This document shows, in pieces, positions 18,686-28,059 of a stretch of 64,000 nucleotides of DNA. The translations under genes were made by a program, and so were the position numbers. Origin of the DNA: Vibrio xiamenensis. Lineage in GTDB: Bacteria; Pseudomonadota; Gammaproteobacteria; Enterobacterales; Vibrionaceae. The notes beneath the pieces were generated by a model. That model saw only the letters and a program-made list of their open reading frames with translations, was not told where the DNA came from and made no database searches. Location of the stretch: the NCBI RefSeq assembly GCF_900100015.1, contig NZ_FNDD01000008.1, positions 62,001 through 126,000 of the forward strand, read 5' to 3'. The number at the start of each line of letters is the position of its first letter. Position 1 is the stretch's first letter.

Positions 18686-18711
18686 AGCCCAGCGGGAATA
18701 CCCGCTGGGCT
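18686..18711 (-). terminator. trxB terminator
   Basis: Eleven-base perfect arms AGCCCAGCGGG / CCCGCTGGGCT with a four-base loop. The minus strand continues TTCTTTTG. It lies between the trxB stop and cydD. Confidence 0.85.
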
Positions 18712-18740
18712 GTATGGATTTATTGACGTCAGGTCGAAAC

Positions 18741-20097
<1,357 letters not shown>

Positions 20098-20754
20098 ATG
20101 CTTCATACACACGAGAATACGTTGCATATTACTCAGCTCAGTGCGCGAGCACTGCAGCAATTATCCCCTTCGTTTGCCAGTCTGCCGCACACTGATCACG
20201 CCGATGGTCAATATCGCCTGCGTCGCTATTCGGTTATCGAATTTCGTCAAGGCAAAGTCATTGAACAACATCAGCATGATTTCGTCCAATCGGACGCCAT
20301 TAACCATTTTCAAGGCGATATCGTACGCCACTTTGAACCGATTTTAGATTCCACTTTGCAAAGTGACGGTATGCGCGAAATGTGTCAGCTATTTGTTGAT
20401 GCTAACGAATTGCCAGATGGCCAGAAGATAGAAATTCATCAAATTCGAATCGCTGCGATTTATGATGAAACCCAAGTTGCACCGGAAGGGGTTCATCAAG
20501 ATGGCTTTGACTATATCGCCCTGATTGGTATCGATCGCAAAAACATTGTGGGTGGAGAAATCATGCTCTACGAAGACAATCACGAAGCGCCATTTTATCG
20601 TAAGGTGCTTAACAACGGTGAAGTGGCGATGCTGGATGACAGCCGGCTGTGGCACAACGCCTGTCCGATTCGTTCCATCAGGCACAGTCAAGAAGGGCAC
20701 ATGGATGTGTTTGTGTTAACCGCTAAGGATGCCTCCCATGACCTTCACTCCTGA
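20098..20754 (+). CDS. 2-oxoglutarate/Fe(II)-dependent dioxygenase family protein (PF10014-like)
   Basis: Non-heme iron oxygenase of 218 residues. It resembles the 2OG-Fe dioxygenase family that includes free amino-acid hydroxylases such as isoleucine 4-hydroxylase. The iron facial triad is visible: His133 and Asp135 (GVHQDGFDYIALIGIDR) and His186 (DSRLWHNACPI). A downstream Arg (RSIRH) probably holds 2-oxoglutarate. The substrate is unknown; a small amino acid or related metabolite is an inference from the family. Start ATG 20098 has AAGGAG six bases upstream. A longer frame from 20077 exists without one. It overlaps the next gene, a PLP enzyme, suggesting coupled function. Confidence 0.85.
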   Translation: MLHTHENTLHITQLSARALQQLSPSFASLPHTDHADGQYRLRRYSVIEFRQGKVIEQHQHDFVQSDAINHFQGDIVRHFEPILDSTLQSDGMREMCQLFVDANELPDGQKIEIHQIRIAAIYDETQVAPEGVHQDGFDYIALIGIDRKNIVGGEIMLYEDNHEAPFYRKVLNNGEVAMLDDSRLWHNACPIRSIRHSQEGHMDVFVLTAKDASHDLHS

Positions 20755-21979
20755 AAAGGCGCGCGAGCAATTTACCGCTTTAACACCAAAGGTCGGTCAG
20801 CAATCGGCAATATTTTTTGATGGCCCAGGCGGCTCACAAGTCCCTGTCAGCGTACTTGAGGCGATGACGCACTATTTGGGCCATTTCAATGCCAACTTAG
20901 GCGGACACTATTTCTCCAGCCAAGTGACTGGCGATGTCATGCGCCAAGCCAGAGAATCGATGCAAGCGCTGCTCAATGCGCCAAGTGCCGACAATATTGT
21001 GTTTGGCGCGAATATGACCAGCTTAACTTTTCAGTTAAGCCGAGCCATCAGCCGCGAGTGGCGAGTGGGCGATGAAGTGGTGGTGACGGCGCTCGATCAC
21101 TACGCCAATGTATCAACTTGGGCCGAGGCAGCCAAAGATAAGGGCGTGACTGTCCACCAAGCACGGGTGGATGAAAGTGACTGTAGTTTGGACTTGCCGC
21201 ATCTGCTGTCGTTAATTAATACCAATACTCGATTAGTCGCAGTGACTCTAGCGTCTAATACCACAGGTTCCATTGTCGATGTGCAAAAAATTGTCGCTGC
21301 GGCGCATCAAGTTGGCGCCGCTGTGTATGTCGATGCGGTGCACTATGCGCCGCACCGTTTGGTGGATGTGGCCGCGCTTGGCTGCGACTTTCTGGTGTGT
21401 TCGGCCTACAAATTCTTCGGCCCACATCTTGGCATTGCTTACATCGCCAAGCCTTGGTTGGAGAGTTTAACACCATACAAAGTGGAGCCTGCCACTGACA
21501 TCGGCCCCGGACGCTTTGAAACGGGTACGCAAAATTTTGAAGCGTTAGCTGGCGTTATCGCCGCGGTAAACTATTTAGCTCAGTGGGGCGAGGCCAGTGC
21601 GCCGCTGCGCACGCGGCTTGAGCAAAGTTACGCGCAGTATAACCAACATGAACAAGCGTTGAGCGAACACTTTTTACAGTGCTTGGAAGCGCTGCCCAAT
21701 GCGCGGCTGTATGGCATAGACAGCGGTGATATTCAAAGGCGAACTCCGACTTTCGCGCTGCGCTTTGATGACGCCGACCCTTTGCCGCTGGCCAAAGCGC
21801 TCGGTGAACAAAACATCTGCGTCTGGAACGGGCATTTTTATGCCTTAGGTTTGGTGAAACAGCTTGGTTTGCTTGAGTCTGGCGGCGTGTTACGTGTCGG
21901 TTTGATGCATTACAACACCAAGCAAGAAATTGACCGATTATTCGAACAGCTTCATTCGCTGGTCCACTTATACCGATAA
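20738..21979 (+). CDS. Cysteine desulfurase-like aminotransferase class V protein (VC1184 subfamily)
   Basis: PLP enzyme of fold type I, 413 residues. The Schiff-base lysine is Lys225 (CSAYKFFGPHLG). The PLP-binding segment VYVDAVHYAPHRLVDV has the usual Asp and His. It matches the desulfurase-like subfamily named for V. cholerae VC1184 (TIGR01976), whose reaction is, to my knowledge, not established. I do not see an obvious sulfur-accepting Cys loop like that of IscS, so desulfurase activity should not be assumed. ATG 20738 has AAGGA eight bases upstream and overlaps the dioxygenase gene by 17 bases; ATG 20729 is the alternative. A strong terminator follows. Confidence 0.87.
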   Translation: MTFTPEKAREQFTALTPKVGQQSAIFFDGPGGSQVPVSVLEAMTHYLGHFNANLGGHYFSSQVTGDVMRQARESMQALLNAPSADNIVFGANMTSLTFQLSRAISREWRVGDEVVVTALDHYANVSTWAEAAKDKGVTVHQARVDESDCSLDLPHLLSLINTNTRLVAVTLASNTTGSIVDVQKIVAAAHQVGAAVYVDAVHYAPHRLVDVAALGCDFLVCSAYKFFGPHLGIAYIAKPWLESLTPYKVEPATDIGPGRFETGTQNFEALAGVIAAVNYLAQWGEASAPLRTRLEQSYAQYNQHEQALSEHFLQCLEALPNARLYGIDSGDIQRRTPTFALRFDDADPLPLAKALGEQNICVWNGHFYALGLVKQLGLLESGGVLRVGLMHYNTKQEIDRLFEQLHSLVHLYR

Positions 21980-22003
21980 GCGAAACATTTGCCAGCACAA
22001 CTT

Positions 22004-22033
22004 AAAATCCCTTGATCGCTATCAAGGGATTTT
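22004..22033 (+). terminator. Terminator after the dioxygenase-aminotransferase pair
   Basis: Thirteen-base arms AAAATCCCTTGAT / ATCAAGGGATTTT around CGCT, followed by TT. Located 25 bases after the aminotransferase stop. Confidence 0.88.
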
Positions 22034-22205
22034 TTATCGATTGGGGCATTGTCTCATTCCAAACGATGACTTTACGCCGCGTGTGAGTGAAAGTGTTTTA
22101 TAGTTAAAGCGTAAGGTTATTCATTTTAAATCAGCCAATTAGAATTTAGTTCTCTGCGCTTTGGATTGGCTGCGTGTTGCGGTTTCGTTATTTAAGGATC
22201 TTGGT

Positions 22206-23972
22206 TTGAAATCCATTGCCGTGCAGTCCTGGCTTCCGGGGCTTTATCAATTAAAACATTATCAACGTGAGTGGCTGCTCGACGATGCCCGCGCGGCCTT
22301 GTCTGTGGTGGCAGTGGCGCTGCCTGTCGCTATCGCTTATGCGCAGTTGACTGGTGTATCTGCGATTGTTGGTTTGTATTCCTGCGTGCTGCCAATGATG
22401 ATTTATGCGCTGTTCGGTACATCGAAGCAACTGATTGTGGGGCCAGATGCGGCAACTTGCGCGGTGATTGCGGCGGTCGTGTCGCCACTGGCTGCCGGCG
22501 ACCCTGCCAAGCATTGGCAGTTGGTGATGACTATGACCGCCATGACGGGAGGATGGTGCCTGCTGGCGAGCCGTTTTAAACTCGGTGTGTTTGCCGATTT
22601 CCTCTCCAGACCCATATTATTGGGGCTATTAAACGGTGTGGCATTGACCATAATCGTTGGCCAATTTGCCAAAGTGTTTGGTCTCAAATTTGAAAATCGC
22701 GATTTGCTCGAACGTTTATATGAAGCGCCTGGGCTATTGCTGGATTTGCATTGGCAAACGGTGCTGATAAGTTTGGTCACAGCGCTGAGCTATTTTGCCA
22801 TCAAACGCTATCGTCCGGCGCTGCCTGCGGCGATGATCGCCATTATTCTTGCCGCAGCGTTAGTATGGGGGTTTAACCTTGAGAGCTATGGCGTCAAGGT
22901 TGTCGGTGTGATTCAAGGCGGTTTGCCCGCGTTTCAGACTCCAGTGTTTAATCTGGGAGATATGCGTGAGCTGGTAATGCCAGCGCTAAACTTAGCCGTC
23001 GTGAGCTTTGTCAGTATGATGCTTACGGCAAGAAGCTTTGCGGCAAAAAATGGTTATGACATTGATGCTGACAAAGAGTTTCGTGCGCTGGGTGTTGCCA
23101 ATTTAGCGTCGGCATTTTCGCAAGGCTTTGCAATCAGTGGCGCTGACTCGCGTACCGCAGTTAATGATGCTAATGGCGGAAAATCACAACTGGTGTCGAT
23201 TCTTGCGGCATTGATCATCGCTTTGGTGGCGGTATTTATCTATTCACCGCTGCAGTACATACCGATAGCTGCATTGGGTGTGGTGCTGATTGTGGCGTCG
23301 ATTTCGCTGCTGGATCTGAAAGGCATTTGGACGCTAAGAAAGCGTGATAAAGATGCGTTCTATCTGGCTTCGATTACCTTGATTGCGGTGTTGGTGATCG
23401 GTGTCATTCCGGGCATTACGCTGGCGGTATTACTGGGACTTTTTCAATTTTTACGAGTGGTGATGCGACCAAGCGATCAAGTGCTGGGATTGGATAACAA
23501 AGGGACGATTCGCAGCATTGATGACTCTGGCAAGGCCAAACCGATTCCCGGGTTGTTGATTTATCGCTTCAATTCGCCGTTAACCTATTTCAATGCGCCG
23601 TATTTTAAACGTCGTCTACTTGATAACGCCGAAATCAAAGAGCAGCATATCGACTGTATTATCATCGATGCCGTGGCGAGCTTTACCCACCTTGATTTGA
23701 GCGTAATGGCCACGCTTGCCGACGTACAAACCATGCTTAAAAAACGGGGTATTCGCTTGATCTTGGCCGGTCGTAAACGCAGTTTACGCAAATGGTGCGA
23801 GGCAGGCGGTGTCGCGGTTGGTGATGGTGGTGTGGTGCTGCGCGCCGATTTATATCTGGCGATTAAACTCAGCGGCGTCTACCAACAAGCGGTGGAAGAA
23901 GGGCAAGTGCCGGAAGTCCAAAAGCAGCCTGATGATCAGCAGGCGATTAACGTTACTCCAGAAGTGGTCTAA
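22206..23972 (+). CDS. SulP-family anion transporter with STAS domain
   Basis: Inner-membrane anion carrier of the SulP/SLC26 family (sulfate, bicarbonate, C4-dicarboxylate or other anions; substrate not decided). It has about 588 residues. Residues ~20-420 contain the transmembrane part with the family signature near PVAIAYAQLTGVSAIVGLYS and SGADSRTAVNDANGGKSQLVS. The C-terminal STAS domain is at ~430-550 (IIIDAVASFTHLDLSVMATL). There is no ATG near the front. TTG 22206 has AAGGA seven bases upstream and is my choice; the frame is open to TTG 22161. Its position just after the dioxygenase-aminotransferase pair is probably coincidental, because a terminator separates them. Confidence 0.88.
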   Translation: MKSIAVQSWLPGLYQLKHYQREWLLDDARAALSVVAVALPVAIAYAQLTGVSAIVGLYSCVLPMMIYALFGTSKQLIVGPDAATCAVIAAVVSPLAAGDPAKHWQLVMTMTAMTGGWCLLASRFKLGVFADFLSRPILLGLLNGVALTIIVGQFAKVFGLKFENRDLLERLYEAPGLLLDLHWQTVLISLVTALSYFAIKRYRPALPAAMIAIILAAALVWGFNLESYGVKVVGVIQGGLPAFQTPVFNLGDMRELVMPALNLAVVSFVSMMLTARSFAAKNGYDIDADKEFRALGVANLASAFSQGFAISGADSRTAVNDANGGKSQLVSILAALIIALVAVFIYSPLQYIPIAALGVVLIVASISLLDLKGIWTLRKRDKDAFYLASITLIAVLVIGVIPGITLAVLLGLFQFLRVVMRPSDQVLGLDNKGTIRSIDDSGKAKPIPGLLIYRFNSPLTYFNAPYFKRRLLDNAEIKEQHIDCIIIDAVASFTHLDLSVMATLADVQTMLKKRGIRLILAGRKRSLRKWCEAGGVAVGDGGVVLRADLYLAIKLSGVYQQAVEEGQVPEVQKQPDDQQAINVTPEVV

Positions 23973-23992
23973 CTTGGTTCTTCATCACAGAA

Positions 23993-24015
23993 AAGCCCTC
24001 GCGATGCGAGGGCTT
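23993..24015. terminator. Terminator between the SulP gene and the DUF2797 gene
   Basis: Ten-base arms AAGCCCTCGC / GCGAGGGCTT around GAT. The T run is better on the minus strand (TTTTCTG), so it mainly serves the DUF2797 gene but can stop both converging transcripts. Confidence 0.75.
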
Positions 24016-24063
24016 AGTGTTTGTCGCCGTTATTGATAACCGGGCCATGGGCCGCACTGGGCT

Positions 24064-24891
24064 TTATTCGCCGCTGACTTCCACTTCATAAGAGGTGAAT
24101 TTACGTACGTTAATCACACCGGTATCAAAGATCAGGTATTGGCCTTTAATGCCTTGTAACGTGCCGGTCACAACTGGGTTCTTATCAAAGTTGTGCGAAG
24201 TAATTTTTACTGGATGCTGCTCAACAGGATAATCGATGGCGGTGATCTCACTGCCTAACACTTCAACGGCATCATCGCCAAACCGCGCTTTCAGCTCGCT
24301 AATGGTGTCTTCGACTAAAGGCAATAACTGAGCGAACTGCGCTTCAAGGGCTAACGGTTCGCCATCGCCTTTCAGTAGAGTACGCCAGTTGGTTTTATCG
24401 GCGATGTGTTTAGCAAGTTCTACTTCCAGTAATCCGGAAATGTAACGGGTTTTGACTTTGAAAATCGGCATGCCTTGCGTCGCGCCTTGGTCAATCCAGC
24501 GCGTTGGAATTTGAGTGTGGCGAGTAATGCCGACTTTGAGGCTTGACGTGTTGGACAGATACACGTAGTGATCGACCATGCAATTTTCTTGCCCCCACTG
24601 TGGTTCACGACAAGTGCCTTGATCATAGTGACAGGTTTCCGGTTTCATGATGCACATGTCGCAACTGGCGAGCTTTTTCATGCACACAAAACAGTGGCCT
24701 TGCGAATAGCTTTTCTTGGTTTTTTTACCACACGAACTGCAGTAGATGTTGCCTGTGTGGGTTAAGGTCAGTGATTTGCCGATAAACGGATTCAGGTCTA
24801 ACAGTTCTTCGCCAACCGGTAGGCGATATTGAACGGTGCCCTCAAGGGACGCTTGCATTTTGCTAAGCGTTCCCGCTGCAAGTAAAGACAT
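24064..24891 (-). CDS. DUF2797 family cysteine-cluster protein
   Basis: Conserved protein of 275 residues, function unknown to me. A dense cysteine region at ~50-105 carries CSSCGK, CFVC, CDMC and further single Cys/His in THYDQ-like spacing up to ENCMVDH. This suggests zinc-ribbon or metal-cluster binding. Directly after it, YVYLSNTSSLKVGITRH resembles the start of a GIY-YIG-like fold. The C-terminal part is probably a beta-rich domain. No signal peptide or membrane segment, so it is probably cytoplasmic. Nucleic-acid binding is an inference. Single-gene unit followed by a terminator. Confidence 0.82.
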   Translation of the reverse strand: MSLLAAGTLSKMQASLEGTVQYRLPVGEELLDLNPFIGKSLTLTHTGNIYCSSCGKKTKKSYSQGHCFVCMKKLASCDMCIMKPETCHYDQGTCREPQWGQENCMVDHYVYLSNTSSLKVGITRHTQIPTRWIDQGATQGMPIFKVKTRYISGLLEVELAKHIADKTNWRTLLKGDGEPLALEAQFAQLLPLVEDTISELKARFGDDAVEVLGSEITAIDYPVEQHPVKITSHNFDKNPVVTGTLQGIKGQYLIFDTGVINVRKFTSYEVEVSGE

Positions 24892-25063
24892 GACATTGCT
24901 CTCTATAATTTGCCCGCTTAAGCAGGTCGATAATTTGTCAGTCAGTGTAGCAAAATCTCGATGCTCAAACAGTACTCCAAGGTTTGGTTGATGGAGAAAT
25001 CGGCATCTCGCGCGGTGATATCTTCAAGGCTGTGACAGTTCGAGCAAATTAGCGGACAAAAAG

Positions 25064-25870
25064 TCAGAAGGGTTTGACAGCCGATGCGGCGCTGGGTGGT
25101 AAGTCTGCTTCTTCAAGCGACATGTCGGTCATGGATGCGGCTTCGCTTTCGGCTTCTTCAAGGCTAGGAATGGGCTCTTTAGGGCCGAGAAAACGTGGTT
25201 GAGTATTGATGATGTACAAGTCCAAGAATGCTTTAGTGCGGGCGAACACTTCACGTAGGCGCACTGGTAGACTGGAGTGATCGGGGCCGGGGCCCGGCAC
25301 GGCTAAACAGCGGGCATTAATGTTGTAGTAGTTGGCGATGTAGAGTGCGCGTTCGCAGTGAAATTTTTGTGAGATGATCAGAAAGTCGTCGGTGTCGAAA
25401 ATCGCTTTGGCTCGTACCACAGAATCTAACGTTCGAAAGCCTGCATAATCGAGGAAAATACGCGAATCGGGGATATCTGCACGTAGCAAATCGCGTTTCA
25501 TCGTCCACGGTTCATTGTACGAACGGTGCGCATTATCGCCGCTCAGCAAGAAGCGGTTAATTTTGCCTTGTTGGTACAATTCAATCGCCGCATTAATGCG
25601 ATGAATATAGTAATCGTTGAGGGTACGTCCTAAATATTTACTCGTCCCCAGCACTACAGCGACATCGAAGTGAGGAATCTCGTCGACATCAAAGTACAGC
25701 TGGTCCTGAGTTTGATAGGTGACCCATCGGTCAATCAAGCCCACACAAAACAGGCAGATTGCCAGCGCTATCATCGCGCCTTTGATTATCTTAACTGGCC
25801 AAACAAAGGAGCATTGTTTCATTTGATAAATGAGGCTTTGCACTATATATGACGGTTTCTTTGTGCCCAT
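25064..25870 (-). CDS. sanA: SanA-like envelope barrier protein (DUF218/YdcF family)
   Basis: Inner-membrane protein of 268 residues with one N-terminal anchor (~27-47) and a periplasmic DUF218 domain. Similarity to E. coli SanA, which affects vancomycin exclusion and envelope permeability, is strong across the core: VVLGTSKY, LLSGDNAHRSYNEP, DYAGFRTLDS, QKFHCERALYIA and the C-terminal PRFLGPKEPIPS. The biochemical activity is unknown. A tail of ~30 acidic and Ala/Ser-rich residues extends beyond SanA. The start at 25870 overlaps the upstream DUF3392 gene by 28 bases; ATG 25822 is an alternative without a ribosome site. Confidence 0.9.
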   Translation of the reverse strand: MGTKKPSYIVQSLIYQMKQCSFVWPVKIIKGAMIALAICLFCVGLIDRWVTYQTQDQLYFDVDEIPHFDVAVVLGTSKYLGRTLNDYYIHRINAAIELYQQGKINRFLLSGDNAHRSYNEPWTMKRDLLRADIPDSRIFLDYAGFRTLDSVVRAKAIFDTDDFLIISQKFHCERALYIANYYNINARCLAVPGPGPDHSSLPVRLREVFARTKAFLDLYIINTQPRFLGPKEPIPSLEEAESEAASMTDMSLEEADLPPSAASAVKPF

Positions 25871-26166
25871 GTCCCAATGAAAATAAAACTAATAATAACA
25901 ACGACAAACATCATACCGGGCTCAAGTTGATGTAATGTCCGAGTGAGGTAAGGTGTTACCTTGACAATGATTAAGCCGTATCCAAAAGCGTTAATCAAGA
26001 CAAAAACCGCAGTACGGACAATGAACATTTGGTTACGCAGCAGTCGTCTCATTAGTGCGTTTATCTCACCGCCGCCCATCACTAGAAGGCAAGTGATTAA
26101 GGACATTGAGATTTCACTTAAGTAGGGCAGTAAAAATTGGCCAGCTGGTGCTAAAAAACTAAGCAT
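25843..26166 (-). CDS. DUF3392 family small membrane protein
   Basis: 107-residue protein with three predicted membrane segments (around 15-33, 48-68 and 84-100) and a basic stretch MRRLLRNQ between the first two. It resembles DUF3392 proteins of marine gamma-proteobacteria; their function is unknown. It overlaps sanA by 28 bases, so the two are likely translated together, which points to an envelope-related role. Confidence 0.8.
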   Translation of the reverse strand: MLSFLAPAGQFLLPYLSEISMSLITCLLVMGGGEINALMRRLLRNQMFIVRTAVFVLINAFGYGLIIVKVTPYLTRTLHQLEPGMMFVVVIISFIFIGTWAQRNRHI

Positions 26167-26194
26167 AGAAATTCTTTTTTGATTTAAAAATAAT

Positions 26195-26216
26195 AAAGCC
26201 CCGCTCGCGGGGCTTT
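26195..26216 (-). terminator. maeA terminator
   Basis: Ten-base arms AAAGCCCCGC / GCGGGGCTTT with a two-base centre. The minus strand continues ATTATTTTT. Eight bases after the maeA stop. Confidence 0.8.
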
Positions 26217-26224
26217 AACCGTGA

Positions 26225-27913
26225 TTAGAACGCGGTACGTTTGTAACGGCGATACACAGGTTGCCAGAAGTGTTGTTCAATGGCGATTTCCAGCGCTTCG
26301 TCTGAAACAGCAGGTGCAACGCCTTGCTCGATGGCTTTTTTACCTACCGCGATGGCGATTTTCTTCGACACCGAATGGATCTCTTCTAGAGGCGGAAGCA
26401 ATGCGCCTTTGCCATGAATCGCCAGTGGTGAACAGGTTGCCAGCGCACGGCTCGATTCCATCAACATTTCATCGGTAACACGTTTTGCGCCAACTGCTAA
26501 TACACCAAGGCCAATGCCCGGGAAAATATAACTGTTGTTACACTGTGCAATTGGGTAAGTTTTACCTTCATGAACCACAGGATCAAATGGGCTGCCTGTT
26601 GCAACCAGCGCGGCGCCGTTGGTCCAGCGAATAATGTCGTTTGGCGTGGCCTCAACGCGGCTGGTTGGGTTTGACAGCGGAAAGATGATTGGACGTTCGC
26701 AATGTTTGTGCATCTCTTCAATCACTTCTTGGCTAAATAGACCCGGAGCGCCAGAGACACCAATCAAAACGTTTGGTTTGGCGTGGCGCATTACATCAAG
26801 TAATGAGAAACCCGTGCCTTCACTTTGCCACTCTTGGGTATCAGCGGATTTTTGCACCAAACGCTGTTGGAAATCGAGCAGATTAGGCATGCCTTCTTGC
26901 AACAAGCCCCAGCGATCGACCATGTAAACTTGAGAGCGCGCTTGCTGATCTGAAATCCCTTCTGAAACCATTTGCGCGATGATCGCTTCGGCAATCCCGC
27001 AACCTGCAGAACCAGCACCTAAGAAAGTAATGCGTTGGTCGGAAAGTTTACTGCCTGCGGCTTTACATGCGGCGAGCAATGAACCAACCGTAATCGCTGC
27101 AGTGCCTTGAATGTCATCGTTAAAACAGCAAATGCGGTTTTTGTAACGCTCAAGCAGTGGCATCGCGTTCTTTTGCGCGAAGTCTTCAAATTGGACTAAC
27201 GCTTCAGGCCAGCGGCGCTGAACGGCTTGAATGAACTCTTCAACAAACGCATCGTATTCTGCGCCAGTAATGCGCGGATGACGCCATCCCATATACATAG
27301 GGTCGGCCAAACGCTGCGGATTATTCGTACCCACATCCAAAACGATAGGCAGGGTATACGCTGGGCTGATGCCGCCACAAGCGGTGTACAGAGACAGCTT
27401 ACCGATTGGAATCCCCATACCGCCAATGCCTTGGTCGCCAAGACCAAGAATACGTTCACCATCGGTGACCACGATCACTTTGACGTTATGGTTCGCCGCG
27501 TTGTTAAGAATATCGTCGATACGATCGCGATTAGAATAAGAGACAAACAGCCCACGACCACGACGATAAATGTTAGAGAAATTCTCACACGCTGCGCCGA
27601 CGGTTGGCGTGTAGATGATCGGCATCATTTCAGTGATGTGGTTTTGCACCAAACGGTAGAACAAGGTTTCATTCGTGTCTTGAATATTGCGCAGATAGAT
27701 ATGTTTATCCATATCGCTTTCAAAGTTGCAATATTGCATATACGCACGTTCAACTTGCTCTTGAATGGTTTCCGTTGCTTCTGGAAGCAAGCCTTCCAGG
27801 TTAAACGAAATACGTTCTTCAGCAGAAAACGCAGCACCTTTGTTGAGCAAAGGCGTGCCGACCAGCGCGGGGCCTGCATAAGAGATGTATAAAGGGCGTT
27901 TGTCGTTATTCAT
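26225..27913 (-). CDS. maeA: NAD-dependent malic enzyme
   Basis: Oxidative decarboxylation of malate to pyruvate with NAD+. The 562-residue protein matches the usual length in Vibrio. Motifs: [24 protein letters not shown] with the catalytic Tyr, [22 protein letters not shown], metal-site [20 protein letters not shown], and the dinucleotide fold [15 protein letters not shown]. Start ATG 27913 ([10 protein letters not shown]) follows AAAGG. The 11 extra residues of the longer frame (27946) look spurious. Monocistronic with its own terminator. Confidence 0.96.
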   Translation of the reverse strand: MNNDKRPLYISYAGPALVGTPLLNKGAAFSAEERISFNLEGLLPEATETIQEQVERAYMQYCNFESDMDKHIYLRNIQDTNETLFYRLVQNHITEMMPIIYTPTVGAACENFSNIYRRGRGLFVSYSNRDRIDDILNNAANHNVKVIVVTDGERILGLGDQGIGGMGIPIGKLSLYTACGGISPAYTLPIVLDVGTNNPQRLADPMYMGWRHPRITGAEYDAFVEEFIQAVQRRWPEALVQFEDFAQKNAMPLLERYKNRICCFNDDIQGTAAITVGSLLAACKAAGSKLSDQRITFLGAGSAGCGIAEAIIAQMVSEGISDQQARSQVYMVDRWGLLQEGMPNLLDFQQRLVQKSADTQEWQSEGTGFSLLDVMRHAKPNVLIGVSGAPGLFSQEVIEEMHKHCERPIIFPLSNPTSRVEATPNDIIRWTNGAALVATGSPFDPVVHEGKTYPIAQCNNSYIFPGIGLGVLAVGAKRVTDEMLMESSRALATCSPLAIHGKGALLPPLEEIHSVSKKIAIAVGKKAIEQGVAPAVSDEALEIAIEQHFWQPVYRRYKRTAF

Positions 27914-28059
27914 AATTTGCCTTTTGAAGGGTCGAAAGCTCGTCAAAATGATAGGTATTAGTGACTGTATTGTAAACGAATTAATCGGTTTTTATAAAGC
28001 GTACCTTGGCAAAATTTCAGGTACAATTGACTAAAAATCACGATTCATCCGCTTTTGTT

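Noticed and set aside
20738..21979. Calling this gene a true cysteine desulfurase (iscS/csdA)
   Set aside because: Fold and PLP lysine fit, but I do not see the mobile-loop cysteine arrangement of known desulfurases, and it belongs to a different subfamily.
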